DNA from: IMCC26077 sp964490435
Lineage (GTDB): Bacteria; Actinomycetota; Actinomycetes; Nanopelagicales; Nanopelagicaceae
DNA: 37,715 nt
NCBI GenBank assembly: GCA_964490435.1
Contig: CAZBCF010000010.1
Location: 1 to 37,715 of the forward strand
Reading direction: 5' to 3'
Position numbers and translations under genes: made by a program. Within the stretch, counting starts at the first letter, position 1, and each line of letters begins with the position of its first letter. The notes under the pieces were generated by a model. That model made no database searches. It was not told where the DNA came from and saw only the letters and a list, made by a program, of their open reading frames with translations. This document shows, piece by piece, positions 7,322 to 14,376 of the stretch.

Positions 7322-8375
7322 GGCTGCGCAACCAATCGAAAGCCTGTTCTTGCATAGCCACCGTGAATGAATGACGCACCGGGTAGAACTCCCCCTTATA
7401 CGCACCCCTTCCGGCATCGTGGTCAGAGAGCATCTGATGCGCCTGACGCATTCCCTCTTTGGTGAAGAGTTGATCCTCGCCACAGAACTGGACGAAAAGT
7501 GGGGTATCAGCAATCATCGCAACTTCTGGCCACTCGCCAGCGCTCGCTAGATTGAACGGGAAGAACATCCACGAGTGCGGTGCGATATGTTCGTGCAGCA
7601 TCGACGTATACGTTGCCATCGCTCCCGTTGACACCACCGCGCGCAACTCTGGATTAGTCGCATGAAGAACGAGCGCTCGACATCCTCCGCCAGATAGACC
7701 TATAGCCGAAATCGGTCCAGAGATCTCAGGCAATTGCTTAGCGACCTCGAGTGCTACTCGATCATCATGGTTGAGAATGCCCGCCATGGTCGCACCATAA
7801 AGACTGAGGTATTTATTTAGTGCTAGCGATTCGAACATCACGGAGAGGTTTTCAAACTCACCATCAGTTGCTGATCCGTGTATCTCTTTGATGCGCGGAG
7901 GTAACTCATCAAGGGAGAATCCGCGCGACCCCCACGGGAAACAGTCGTGTACTAATACGGCAAAGCCACGCTTGGCTAACTCGTTTGCAGGAGCGCGGTT
8001 GCCATAGTGATCTCGGCGAACCCACATGGCGCGCTCAGGCAATTGCTCGGGAGCAGATTGGGCAACCTTCTCCTTACCGAACTCTTTGAGATCGTCATGA
8101 CTATGGAGATAGAGCACACCAGGTAAGGGGCGATTGATATTCGCCGGGGTCAATAAGAGCGCCTCAGTGTCCTTACCCCAACCCACATTCCACGAGAGCC
8201 TTGTGATGCGAACCCCGTCGAACTCGCTTACGAGACCGCGCGAGATCGAGAGGCGTTCTGGGATGGGCGGGACTGCGCCGAGCGCAGAAAGTAGTTTGTT
8301 GTGAGTCAACGGAGCATCTGGACGGGTTCCGAAATGGAGCGCCCCGCCTAACTCTTCTAACCAATTGGTGGCCAT
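7314..8375 (-). CDS. Alpha/beta hydrolase, acetyl-xylan-esterase/dienelactone-hydrolase-like
   Basis: A 353-residue soluble alpha/beta hydrolase. The oxyanion-side strand reads GVLYLHSHDD, the nucleophile elbow is GLSGGG with the catalytic serine, the acid lies probably in FCGEDQLF, and the histidine in VRHSF near the C-terminus. I see no signal peptide, so it should act in the cytoplasm. It is first in an operon with uxaC and a uronate reductase and overlaps uxaC by 8 bp, so a role in de-esterifying a uronic acid derivative (acetyl, methyl or aryl ester) before isomerisation is plausible. That role comes from context, and the family is functionally broad. A TAGGCT 6 nt before the ATG suggests its own leaderless promoter. 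Confidence 0.8.
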   Translation of the reverse strand: MATNWLEELGGALHFGTRPDAPLTHNKLLSALGAVPPIPERLSISRGLVSEFDGVRITRLSWNVGWGKDTEALLLTPANINRPLPGVLYLHSHDDLKEFGKEKVAQSAPEQLPERAMWVRRDHYGNRAPANELAKRGFAVLVHDCFPWGSRGFSLDELPPRIKEIHGSATDGEFENLSVMFESLALNKYLSLYGATMAGILNHDDRVALEVAKQLPEISGPISAIGLSGGGCRALVLHATNPELRAVVSTGAMATYTSMLHEHIAPHSWMFFPFNLASAGEWPEVAMIADTPLFVQFCGEDQLFTKEGMRQAHQMLSDHDAGRGAYKGEFYPVRHSFTVAMQEQAFDWLRSHV

Positions 8376-8381
8376 GTAAAC

Positions 8382-8387
8382 AGCCTA
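8382..8387 (-). promoter_or_regulatory. Putative leaderless -10 box for the hydrolase-uxaC operon
   Basis: TAGGCT on the minus strand ends 6 nt before the ATG at 8375. Its first three bases are the TAG stop codon of the upstream SulP gene, so promoter and stop codon share sequence. Confidence 0.55.
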
Positions 8388-9665
8388 ACGGTTGAGGCTA
8401 GGTATCTTCGAGAGCAACAAATGCACCACAATTCCAATGGCTACCGCGCGAATCAAATCAAGGACAACGGTACTGATAGCGGTGACAAGCAAGGTGATTG
8501 CATTGCTCCGGGTTGTTACAAATGCTTCATAGATGGTTCGTGGCTTGACCATACGCAACGCGGTCACGATGAGAACCCCAGCAAGCGCGCTCACGGGAAT
8601 CCTTCCCACAAGTGGTGCGAGCAGAAGTATGCAGAGCAGAAGAAAAACGGCGTGAATCATCGAAGCGAGGCGAGTTTTTGCTCCCGAGCGAACGTTGACA
8701 GCGGTGCGCGCTATCGCGCCGGTGGCTGGAATGCCACCCATCGTTGCTGACGCAACAGTTGCTAGACCCTGACCAAATAATTCCCGATTGCTATCGAAGT
8801 CACTCTGCTCGTGGAGTTTGGTTTGAGAGTGCGAAAGTCCTTCAGCAACTTTCCCAGATAAAACTGACTCTATTGCTCCCAACGCGAAGACTGCTAGCGC
8901 GCTCACAAGAATCGGAGCCCATTTATCCGTTGGTAATTCAGGAAAGGTTGGGCGTGGCAGCGTACGGGGCAACGCACCGATATCGACCACGTTCAACTGA
9001 AAGAGGGATCCGACAATCGTGCAGAGCACCACGGTGACGATACTTGCGGGAATCTTCTTGAACAGCCGCGGAGAGATGACCATCACTGCAATAGCGATAA
9101 GTGTCATCACTAGCGCGTGTGGATGTACTGCTCCTTGGCTGACTACCTCAACGCTTCGCCAAGCGACGAGTAATGAGTTTGCCCCTTCAGGTTTTGCAAT
9201 ATCGAGCGCGAGTGGAACTTGTTGAAGTGCGATGACTATCCCGATACCAGCAGTAAAACCTTCGAGGACTGACCAAGGCACCCGCGCGAAGACCCGTCCT
9301 AATCGAAATATTCCGGCAAGAATGGAAAAGGCACCTGCAATGACGCCAACGATTGCGATGATTGAGGTTCCGTTACGTTCGACGATGGGAACGAGCACTA
9401 CCGTCATCGCTCCCGTTGGCCCGCTTACCTGAAAACGCGAACCACCAAAGAGCGCTGCGATGAAACCCGCGACGATCGCAGTGATGATTCCTGATGTCGC
9501 TCCTGTTCCGGTGGCAATCCCAAAACCCAACGCGAGGGGCAGCGCCACGACGCCGACCGCAAGCCCGGCAAGGGCATCATCGCGCCATTGCTCACGAACT
9601 CCACGAAAGTCTCGGCGAGAAGGCGCTACGCGCGATAAGAATTTAAGGCGCGAGGGTGAAGACAC
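8385..9665 (-). CDS. SulP family anion transporter without STAS domain
   Basis: Membrane transporter of the SulP (SLC26) family, for sulfate, bicarbonate or other anions. The hallmark region DALAGLAVGVVALPLALGFG begins the membrane domain, then FGGSRFQVSGPTGAMTVVL, and GVLIVTALRMV near the end. The protein stops at VVHLLLSKIPSLNR, right after the last helices, so the C-terminal STAS domain of about 100 residues is absent. The frame is open up to 9725, but I favour GTG at 9663-9665 (426 residues) because TACCGT lies exactly 6 nt upstream and the extra 20 residues are arginine-rich and atypical. The substrate cannot be determined. It is divergent from the nickel transporter gene. Confidence 0.85.
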   Translation of the reverse strand: MSSPSRLKFLSRVAPSRRDFRGVREQWRDDALAGLAVGVVALPLALGFGIATGTGATSGIITAIVAGFIAALFGGSRFQVSGPTGAMTVVLVPIVERNGTSIIAIVGVIAGAFSILAGIFRLGRVFARVPWSVLEGFTAGIGIVIALQQVPLALDIAKPEGANSLLVAWRSVEVVSQGAVHPHALVMTLIAIAVMVISPRLFKKIPASIVTVVLCTIVGSLFQLNVVDIGALPRTLPRPTFPELPTDKWAPILVSALAVFALGAIESVLSGKVAEGLSHSQTKLHEQSDFDSNRELFGQGLATVASATMGGIPATGAIARTAVNVRSGAKTRLASMIHAVFLLLCILLLAPLVGRIPVSALAGVLIVTALRMVKPRTIYEAFVTTRSNAITLLVTAISTVVLDLIRAVAIGIVVHLLLSKIPSLNR

Positions 9666-9671
9666 CCGACG

Positions 9672-9677
9672 ACGGTA
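9672..9677 (-). promoter_or_regulatory. Putative leaderless -10 box for the SulP gene
   Basis: TACCGT on the minus strand ends 6 nt before the GTG at 9665. It is the main reason for choosing that internal start. Confidence 0.45.
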
Positions 9678-9707
9678 CCGCAGCCAATTTCGGCGAGGTG
9701 AGTTGTA

Positions 9708-9726
9708 ATTGCAAATCATTTGCAAT
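9708..9726 (+). promoter_or_regulatory. Nur-type nickel operator, perfect palindrome
   Basis: A 9-1-9 perfect inverted repeat whose core is TTGCAA-ATCAT-TTGCAA (9709-9725). This matches the TTGCAA-N5-TTGCAA box described for the nickel-responsive Fur-family repressor Nur of Streptomyces. It directly abuts a TAAGGT -10-like hexamer (sharing T9726) before a nickel/cobalt transporter gene. Bound Nur-Ni would block RNA polymerase, switching nickel uptake off when nickel is sufficient. It is about 43-61 bp upstream of the divergent SulP start, so an effect there is less likely. Confidence 0.85.
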
Positions 9727-9731
9727 AAGGT
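9726..9731 (+). promoter_or_regulatory. Putative leaderless -10 box for the nickel/cobalt transporter
   Basis: TAAGGT ends 6 nt before GTG 9738, the spacing seen at other genes here. The AAGG within it could alternatively act as a ribosome binding site for the same GTG (7 nt spacing). Confidence 0.5.
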
Positions 9732-9737
9732 ATGCAG

Positions 9738-10892
9738 GTGAGCAATCAGCCTACTTCCCGCTCATTGCGCCACCACCTGACGTTCGAGCGCTCTGAATTG
9801 CCTGCCCTCTTCGGGGTGCTAGGCACCGTCATCGCCCTACACGTCGTGGGCTGGGGGCTCTTCATCTATTACAACTCCAATCCCGCCTATCACGACTTAG
9901 TCAACGGCCAAGGCGCTCTGATCTATGCGGGGGCTGGGGCGCTCGCCTATTCATTCGGACTTCGCCATGCATTCGATGCCGACCATATCGCGGCAATCGA
10001 TGACACCACGCGTTTGATGTTGGCGAAGGGCAAGAAGCCGCTGGGAGTGGGCCTCTTCTTCTCGTTGGGCCATTCCACGATTGTGCTTGCACTCTGTATT
10101 GGAGTCGCCTTCGCCGCCAAACAGGCAATCAAGTTTCAAAAGGATTTTGCTGAGACCGGCGGCATCATCGGCGCATCCGTCTCTGGTTTCTTCCTCTACC
10201 TCGTCGGCATCCTCAACCTGGTGATCTTGGTAGGCATTGTCAAAGTATGGCGCCTTGCAAAGAGTGGAAAGTTCTCGCATGAGCACCTTGAAGAATTACT
10301 CAACGAGCGTGGCTTGATGCGCAGAATTTTTCGAGGGCGCTTCAAAAAGGGTTTTGATAAGTCTTGGCAGTTATATCCAGTCGGTGTCCTGTTTGGACTC
10401 GGCTTCGACACCGCAACTGAAGTCGCATTACTCGCTCTCTCAGCAACTGCAGCGGTAGGCGTGGTCGGAGGCTCGCTACCTCCACTCGCAATCATCGCCC
10501 TGCCGATCATCTTCGCAGCAGGCATGTCGCTCATGGATTCGCTCGATGGTATTTTCATGACAAAGGCATATTCGTGGGCCTTTACCTCACCCCTTCGAAA
10601 GATTTACTACAACCTCACTACGACGAGCATTTCAATTTTCGTCGCGCTAGTCATCGGCACCATTCAGATTATTCACGTTGCTGCGACGCTCACCAATCTT
10701 GGTAAATATCAACCATTTACCTATTTAAACGAGCTCGACCTAGGAAACCTGGGTTACTTCATTGTTGCCAGCTTCGTTTTTGCCTGGCTATTCAGCGTTG
10801 TCTTGTGGCGGGCAAGAAAATATGAAACTCGTTACTCCTCAGGAATTGCTGAGACCGAGCATGTGCATACTGAGATACATCTAAAGGATTAG
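9738..10892 (+). CDS. NiCoT family nickel/cobalt permease (HoxN/NixA type)
   Basis: Inner-membrane high-affinity nickel or cobalt transporter. The family signature RHAFDADHIAAIDD lies at about residues 76-89 and the second one, LFFSLGHSTIV, near 106-116. The LFGLGFDTATEVALLAL segment and several hydrophobic helices complete the fold, and 384 residues is a usual length. I chose GTG 9738 rather than ATG 9732 because TAAGGT and an AAGG sit 6-7 nt before the GTG, whereas the ATG has no usable spacing. The Nur-like palindrome immediately upstream indicates nickel as the main substrate. The consumer (for example a nickel superoxide dismutase or urease) is not in the window. The C-terminal HVHTEIH tail may be a minor metal-binding end. 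Confidence 0.93.
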   Translation: MSNQPTSRSLRHHLTFERSELPALFGVLGTVIALHVVGWGLFIYYNSNPAYHDLVNGQGALIYAGAGALAYSFGLRHAFDADHIAAIDDTTRLMLAKGKKPLGVGLFFSLGHSTIVLALCIGVAFAAKQAIKFQKDFAETGGIIGASVSGFFLYLVGILNLVILVGIVKVWRLAKSGKFSHEHLEELLNERGLMRRIFRGRFKKGFDKSWQLYPVGVLFGLGFDTATEVALLALSATAAVGVVGGSLPPLAIIALPIIFAAGMSLMDSLDGIFMTKAYSWAFTSPLRKIYYNLTTTSISIFVALVIGTIQIIHVAATLTNLGKYQPFTYLNELDLGNLGYFIVASFVFAWLFSVVLWRARKYETRYSSGIAETEHVHTEIHLKD

Positions 10893-10903
10893 TGCAGCCC
10901 GCT

Positions 10904-11740
10904 TTAATCGAGGAAAAAGTCGAGTAAGAAATCCTTCGTTCCCGGAACCACCGCATATTTATCCAGATCGGTCACACCAATGCTCGCAAGCACCTCATCA
11001 TCTACGAGAAATTCACCGGTCCGCTCAGTTCCAGTAAGAATCACATGAGCAGCATCAGCAAGGATCGCGGGCGTCCGACAAGCAGCGGTATCGATACCGG
11101 GGATCATCTGCAGCGCAGCCGTATCAATGGCTGTTCGGGGCCAGAGCGCATTGACCTTGATTCCATCTCGCTTCAACTCATCAGCAAGGCCAAGTACACA
11201 CATGCTCATTCCATATTTCGCCATCGTGTACGCGAGGTGATTCTTGAACCATTTGGATTTCATCGATAACGGCGGTGACATCATCAAGATGTGAGGGTTG
11301 CGCCCCGCCGCGGCCGATTCCTTGAGCGCCGGAATCGCGGCTTGTGAGGTTAAGAAAGTCGCCCTGACGTTGACTGAGAACATCAGATCAAATCTTTTTG
11401 CCGGAGTTTGAAGTGTGGGAGTGAGGTTGATCGCGGATGCATTGTTGATCAAGATATCGAGTCCGCCAAACTCTTCAACAGCCTTAGTAACGGCTTCAGA
11501 GATTTGATTCTCGTCTCGTAAATCGCACTGAATCGGAAGCGCTTTGCCGCCAGCCTTCTCGATCTCTTCCGCCGCCGTAAAGATTGTCCCTGGCAACTTT
11601 GGATGTGGCTCGGTTGTCTTTGCTGCAATCGCTACCATCGCACCATCGTGTGCCGCACGCTTAGCGATAGCTAGCCCGATTCCACGAGATGCTCCGGTAA
11701 TGAAAATCTTCTTTCCCGCTAATGTCCTTGAATTCGCCAT
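10904..11740 (-). CDS. Short-chain dehydrogenase/reductase (HSDL2-like)
   Basis: A 278-residue classical SDR. It shows the cofactor motif TGASRGIG (15-22), a CDLRD adenine-pocket segment, NNAS (99-102) and the catalytic YxxxK at Tyr171/Lys175 with a serine in MMSPPLS just upstream. The unusual LMMSPPLSMKSKWFKNHLAY and the DDEVLASIGVTDLDKY tail resemble the hydroxysteroid-dehydrogenase-like 2 group, thought to act on lipid or CoA-linked substrates; the exact reaction is unknown. It is the last gene of the probable PadR - ino1 - enoyl-CoA hydratase - SDR operon, 8 bp after the hydratase gene. The pairing with a crotonase suggests work on an acyl-CoA. Confidence 0.85.
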   Translation of the reverse strand: MANSRTLAGKKIFITGASRGIGLAIAKRAAHDGAMVAIAAKTTEPHPKLPGTIFTAAEEIEKAGGKALPIQCDLRDENQISEAVTKAVEEFGGLDILINNASAINLTPTLQTPAKRFDLMFSVNVRATFLTSQAAIPALKESAAAGRNPHILMMSPPLSMKSKWFKNHLAYTMAKYGMSMCVLGLADELKRDGIKVNALWPRTAIDTAALQMIPGIDTAACRTPAILADAAHVILTGTERTGEFLVDDEVLASIGVTDLDKYAVVPGTKDFLLDFFLD

Positions 11741-11748
11741 GGTTGCGC

Positions 11749-12504
11749 CTACTTTCCTTTTTTCATCAAGAAGTTCATGAATGCAGTTCGGGCCTCATCG
11801 CTCTCGAGAGCAGCCGAGAACAACTTCGCTTCTTCGGACATAACAGCAGCAAGTTGGCTCTGGTGAGATTCGCGCAGCAACCGCTTTGTCTCACGCATCG
11901 CGTTACGTGGCTGATCTGCCAACTGTTTGGCACGCTCACCAGCACGCACGGCGACCTCGTCCTCATCGACGACTTCGTTGATAAAGCCCGCTTCATAACC
12001 GCGCTGCGCGCTAAAGACTTCACCCAACATGAACATCTCGGCTGCGCGATGGTGGCCTGCAATCAACGGAAGAAGATATGAGGAACCTGCCTCAGGGACT
12101 AGACCAAGGTTGACGAAGGGCATCGAGAGTTTGGAATTCTTGCCCGCGATGACATAGTCGCAATGAAAGAGCATCGTGATGCCAACCCCCACGGCTCGCC
12201 CACTGATCGCGGCAACGAGGGGTTTGGAGAATTGTCGAATCGCGGTAAGAAAGTGCCAAACAGGAGAGTCCTCGCCTGAAGGTGGATGTTCCAAGAAATC
12301 ATTGAGGTCATTTCCTGAAGTGAAATCATCGCCTTCCCCATAGATCAATACGGCGCCGACCTCATCATCGCTGTTGGCACCATCTATCTCGCGCGCCAAA
12401 ATCGAATACATCTCGCGAGTGATCGCATTGAGTTTATTCGGACGATTAAGCCCGAGAGCTAGCACCCCTTGATTTTTGGCAATAGAAATGTCTGTCGTGG
12501 ACAT
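11749..12504 (-). CDS. Enoyl-CoA hydratase/isomerase (crotonase family)
   Basis: A 251-residue crotonase-fold protein. Conserved parts include LNRPNKLNAITREM, the oxyanion-hole segment FTSGNDLNDF, the AISGRAVGVGITMLFHCDYV helix and the second acidic site LGLVPEAGSSYLLP. A glutamate in PEAG is kept, but the first catalytic Glu position is occupied by unrelated residues as far as I can tell by eye, so isomerase activity is as likely as hydratase. It lies between ino1 (14 bp upstream) and the SDR (8 bp downstream), consistent with one transcript. This is a second crotonase besides the FadB fusion at 28498, probably for a specialised acyl-CoA. Confidence 0.85.
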   Translation of the reverse strand: MSTTDISIAKNQGVLALGLNRPNKLNAITREMYSILAREIDGANSDDEVGAVLIYGEGDDFTSGNDLNDFLEHPPSGEDSPVWHFLTAIRQFSKPLVAAISGRAVGVGITMLFHCDYVIAGKNSKLSMPFVNLGLVPEAGSSYLLPLIAGHHRAAEMFMLGEVFSAQRGYEAGFINEVVDEDEVAVRAGERAKQLADQPRNAMRETKRLLRESHQSQLAAVMSEEAKLFSAALESDEARTAFMNFLMKKGK

Positions 12505-12518
12505 CGACTGTTCTTCAC

Positions 12519-13598
12519 TTACCTTTCGATTGTTCCAGCGATGAATTCCTCAGTTCGATCGCGGGCAATCTCATCAGAATATTGCTCTGGCGGTGACTTC
12601 ATGAAGTAACTCGATGGTGAGAGCAGTGGCCCTCCGATTCCACGATCGAGGCCGATTTTTGCGCATCGAAGCGCATCGATGATGACTCCAGCAGAGTTCG
12701 GCGAATCCCACACTTCAAGTTTGTACTCGAGATTCAATGGAACATCACCAAAGGCCCGCCCTTCGAGGCGCACATAAGCCCACTTTCGATCATCGAGCCA
12801 GGAGACATAATCAGATGGCCCGATGTGAACGTTCCCCTCGCCCATATCGTGGTCGAGCTGCGAAGTAACCGATTGTGTTTTGGAGATCTTCTTCGATTCC
12901 AAACGATCGCGTTCGAGCATGTTCTTAAAATCCATATTTCCGCCAACATTAAGTTGGAGCGTGCGATCAAGGTGGACGCCGCGATCTTGGAAGAGTTTGG
13001 CGAGAATCCGGTGCGTTATTGTCGCGCCGACCTGGCTCTTGATGTCATCGCCGACAATTGGCACTTTTGCATCAGCGAATTTCTTCGCCCAAACTGGGTC
13101 CGATGCAATAAAGACTGGTAGCGCATTGACGAAGGCGCAATGCGCATCGATTGCTGCTTGCGCATAGAAACGAGTGGCCTCCTCAGAACCTACTGGCAAA
13201 TAACAAATCAGCACATCCACTTTCTTCGCCTTGAGGGATGCGACCATATCCACCGGTGTTGCATCAGATTCTTTGATGGTCTCCTTGTAATAGCGACCCA
13301 TTCCGTCGAGAGTCGTTCCTCGTTCGACGATAACGCCAGTCTTGGCGACATTGCAGAATTTGATGGTGTTGTTCTCGCTTGCCCACATCGCATCGGCAAG
13401 ATCAAGGCCGACCTTTTTGGCATCGACATCGTAGGCAGCGACAAACTCAATGTCGCTAATGTGATAGCCGCCGATGACTGCGTGCATCAACCCTGGAATC
13501 TCTTGGTCGACGGCAGCATCCTTGTAATAGGTCACACCTTGCACAAGTGAATTGGCGCAGTTACCTACACCAACAATTGCTACTCGGATCTTGCTCAC
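12519..13598 (-). CDS. ino1: Myo-inositol-1-phosphate synthase (Ino1)
   Basis: NAD-dependent enzyme converting glucose 6-phosphate to myo-inositol 1-phosphate, the entry to phosphatidylinositol and, in some actinobacteria, mycothiol. It has the actinobacterial N-terminus VAIVGVGNCANSLVQG (NAD motif at 10-17), the region VGDDIKSQVGATITHR, and LQLNVGGNMDF followed by the KxxSKTQSVTSQLD segment. The 359 residues match the compact actinobacterial form. Its start overlaps the PadR stop codon (ATGA at 13595-13598), indicating co-translation. The PimB-like mannosyltransferase at 21653 would use the phosphatidylinositol made from this product. Confidence 0.95.
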   Translation of the reverse strand: MSKIRVAIVGVGNCANSLVQGVTYYKDAAVDQEIPGLMHAVIGGYHISDIEFVAAYDVDAKKVGLDLADAMWASENNTIKFCNVAKTGVIVERGTTLDGMGRYYKETIKESDATPVDMVASLKAKKVDVLICYLPVGSEEATRFYAQAAIDAHCAFVNALPVFIASDPVWAKKFADAKVPIVGDDIKSQVGATITHRILAKLFQDRGVHLDRTLQLNVGGNMDFKNMLERDRLESKKISKTQSVTSQLDHDMGEGNVHIGPSDYVSWLDDRKWAYVRLEGRAFGDVPLNLEYKLEVWDSPNSAGVIIDALRCAKIGLDRGIGGPLLSPSSYFMKSPPEQYSDEIARDRTEEFIAGTIER

Positions 13599-14128
13599 TG
13601 GGACTTCCTCTCTGCTTTGATCATTTCATCGAGCCAGGCGATCTCTCGCTCAGCCGAATCAAGTGAGTGGCGGCGCCACTCGATGAAGTACTTATCTAGT
13701 CCAATCGGCGAGCGCTCTAGCTCATGGCGCAGCAAGTCGGTCTTCTCACGAAGACGTCGGCGACGAGCCTCGAGAATTCGCACGCGATTGGAATGTGATG
13801 TCGGGCCAAAAAATGCAAAGTGCACACCAAAGGCCTCGTCTTCGGTCGCATCCAAGGACTCGGTGAGTTCTTGGAAACGTTGAAGACCTTTCTTTGTAAT
13901 CTGATAGGCGATCCGTGTTCGTCGCGATGTGCTGCTCTCGCTTTCGATCACTTCGATGTATTCGCCTTCAGCCATCCGCTTGAGCTGCGGATAGAGCGAG
14001 CCGAAGGAGAGCGCGCGGAAGGGTCCGAGGATGGTGAGCGAACGCTTGCGCAGCTCATAGCCATGCAGAGGCCCATTGGCGAGCAGACCCAAGAGGGTGA
14101 ACTCAAGAGGTTGGCTACGCAGCGCCAT
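13595..14128 (-). CDS. PadR family transcriptional regulator
   Basis: A 177-residue PadR regulator: winged helix at the N-terminus (FTLLGLLANGPLHGYELRKR, FRALSFGSLYPQLKRMAEGE, then a wing with RRTRIAYQITKKGLQRF) and a C-terminal coiled region rich in Arg/Glu for dimerisation. It has a strong ribosome binding site, GGGAGGAAGGGG, 5 nt before the ATG. The gene is immediately upstream of ino1 and overlaps it; this PadR-ino1 pair is common in actinobacteria, so control of inositol phosphate synthesis and of its own operon is the likely role. A direct repeat of GATACATC in the upstream spacer is a candidate operator. The effector is unknown. Confidence 0.9.
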   Translation of the reverse strand: MALRSQPLEFTLLGLLANGPLHGYELRKRSLTILGPFRALSFGSLYPQLKRMAEGEYIEVIESESSTSRRTRIAYQITKKGLQRFQELTESLDATEDEAFGVHFAFFGPTSHSNRVRILEARRRRLREKTDLLRHELERSPIGLDKYFIEWRRHSLDSAEREIAWLDEMIKAERKSQ

Positions 14129-14164
14129 GTGAGCCCCTTCCTCCCGTGGAATCCGCTACAACCT

Positions 14165-14185
14165 GATACATCAAGTCGATACATC
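14165..14185. repeat. Direct repeat of GATACATC, candidate PadR operator
   Basis: Two identical GATACATC octamers (14165-14172 and 14178-14185) lie 13 bp apart, about 40 bp upstream of the padR start. The position suits an autoregulatory site. PadR operators are more often inverted repeats, so this assignment is tentative. Confidence 0.4.
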
Positions 14186-14301
14186 GGCCTGCCATATCTA
14201 AGCGCTACTGGCTGAAGGCGGCAAGTTATCAATTCCCCCGGCGCGCCCTCCCCCTTTGTCCCTATTTATGCAGGTGGAGAGCCTTACCCTTTTTACTACG
14301 T

Positions 14302-14358
14302 GAGGCGGGCCACACCCGGTGGTTGCCTCGCACTCCGCAGACAGATGACACAGATGAC
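14302..14358 (+). other. Leader stem-loop and 9-bp tandem repeat before the uracil permease
   Basis: The spacer before the permease holds a two-part hairpin: GAGGC (14302-14306) with GCCTC (14325-14329), an internal loop, then CCAC (14310-14313) with GTGG (14319-14322) around the loop ACCCG. It is followed by two exact copies of ACAGATGAC (14341-14349, 14350-14358). I see no match to known pyrimidine or purine leader elements such as a PyrR site. A leader control role is possible but unsupported. Confidence 0.35.
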
Positions 14359-14376
14359 ACGGAAGGAATCCCCACA

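Noticed and set aside
7322..7513. N-terminal extension of uxaC
   Set aside because: The extra 64 codons lie within the upstream hydrolase gene, look random, and UxaC normally has about 470 residues.
9708..9726. Zinc (Zur) or iron (DtxR) operator instead of Nur
   Set aside because: The TTGCAA-N5-TTGCAA pattern and the nickel transporter downstream fit Nur; actinobacterial Zur boxes (TGAAAATGATTTTCA type) and DtxR boxes differ.
14323..14376. TTG start 18 codons upstream for the uracil permease
   Set aside because: The stretch is low-complexity and comes from the 9-bp repeat; ATG 14377 has a good ribosome binding site.
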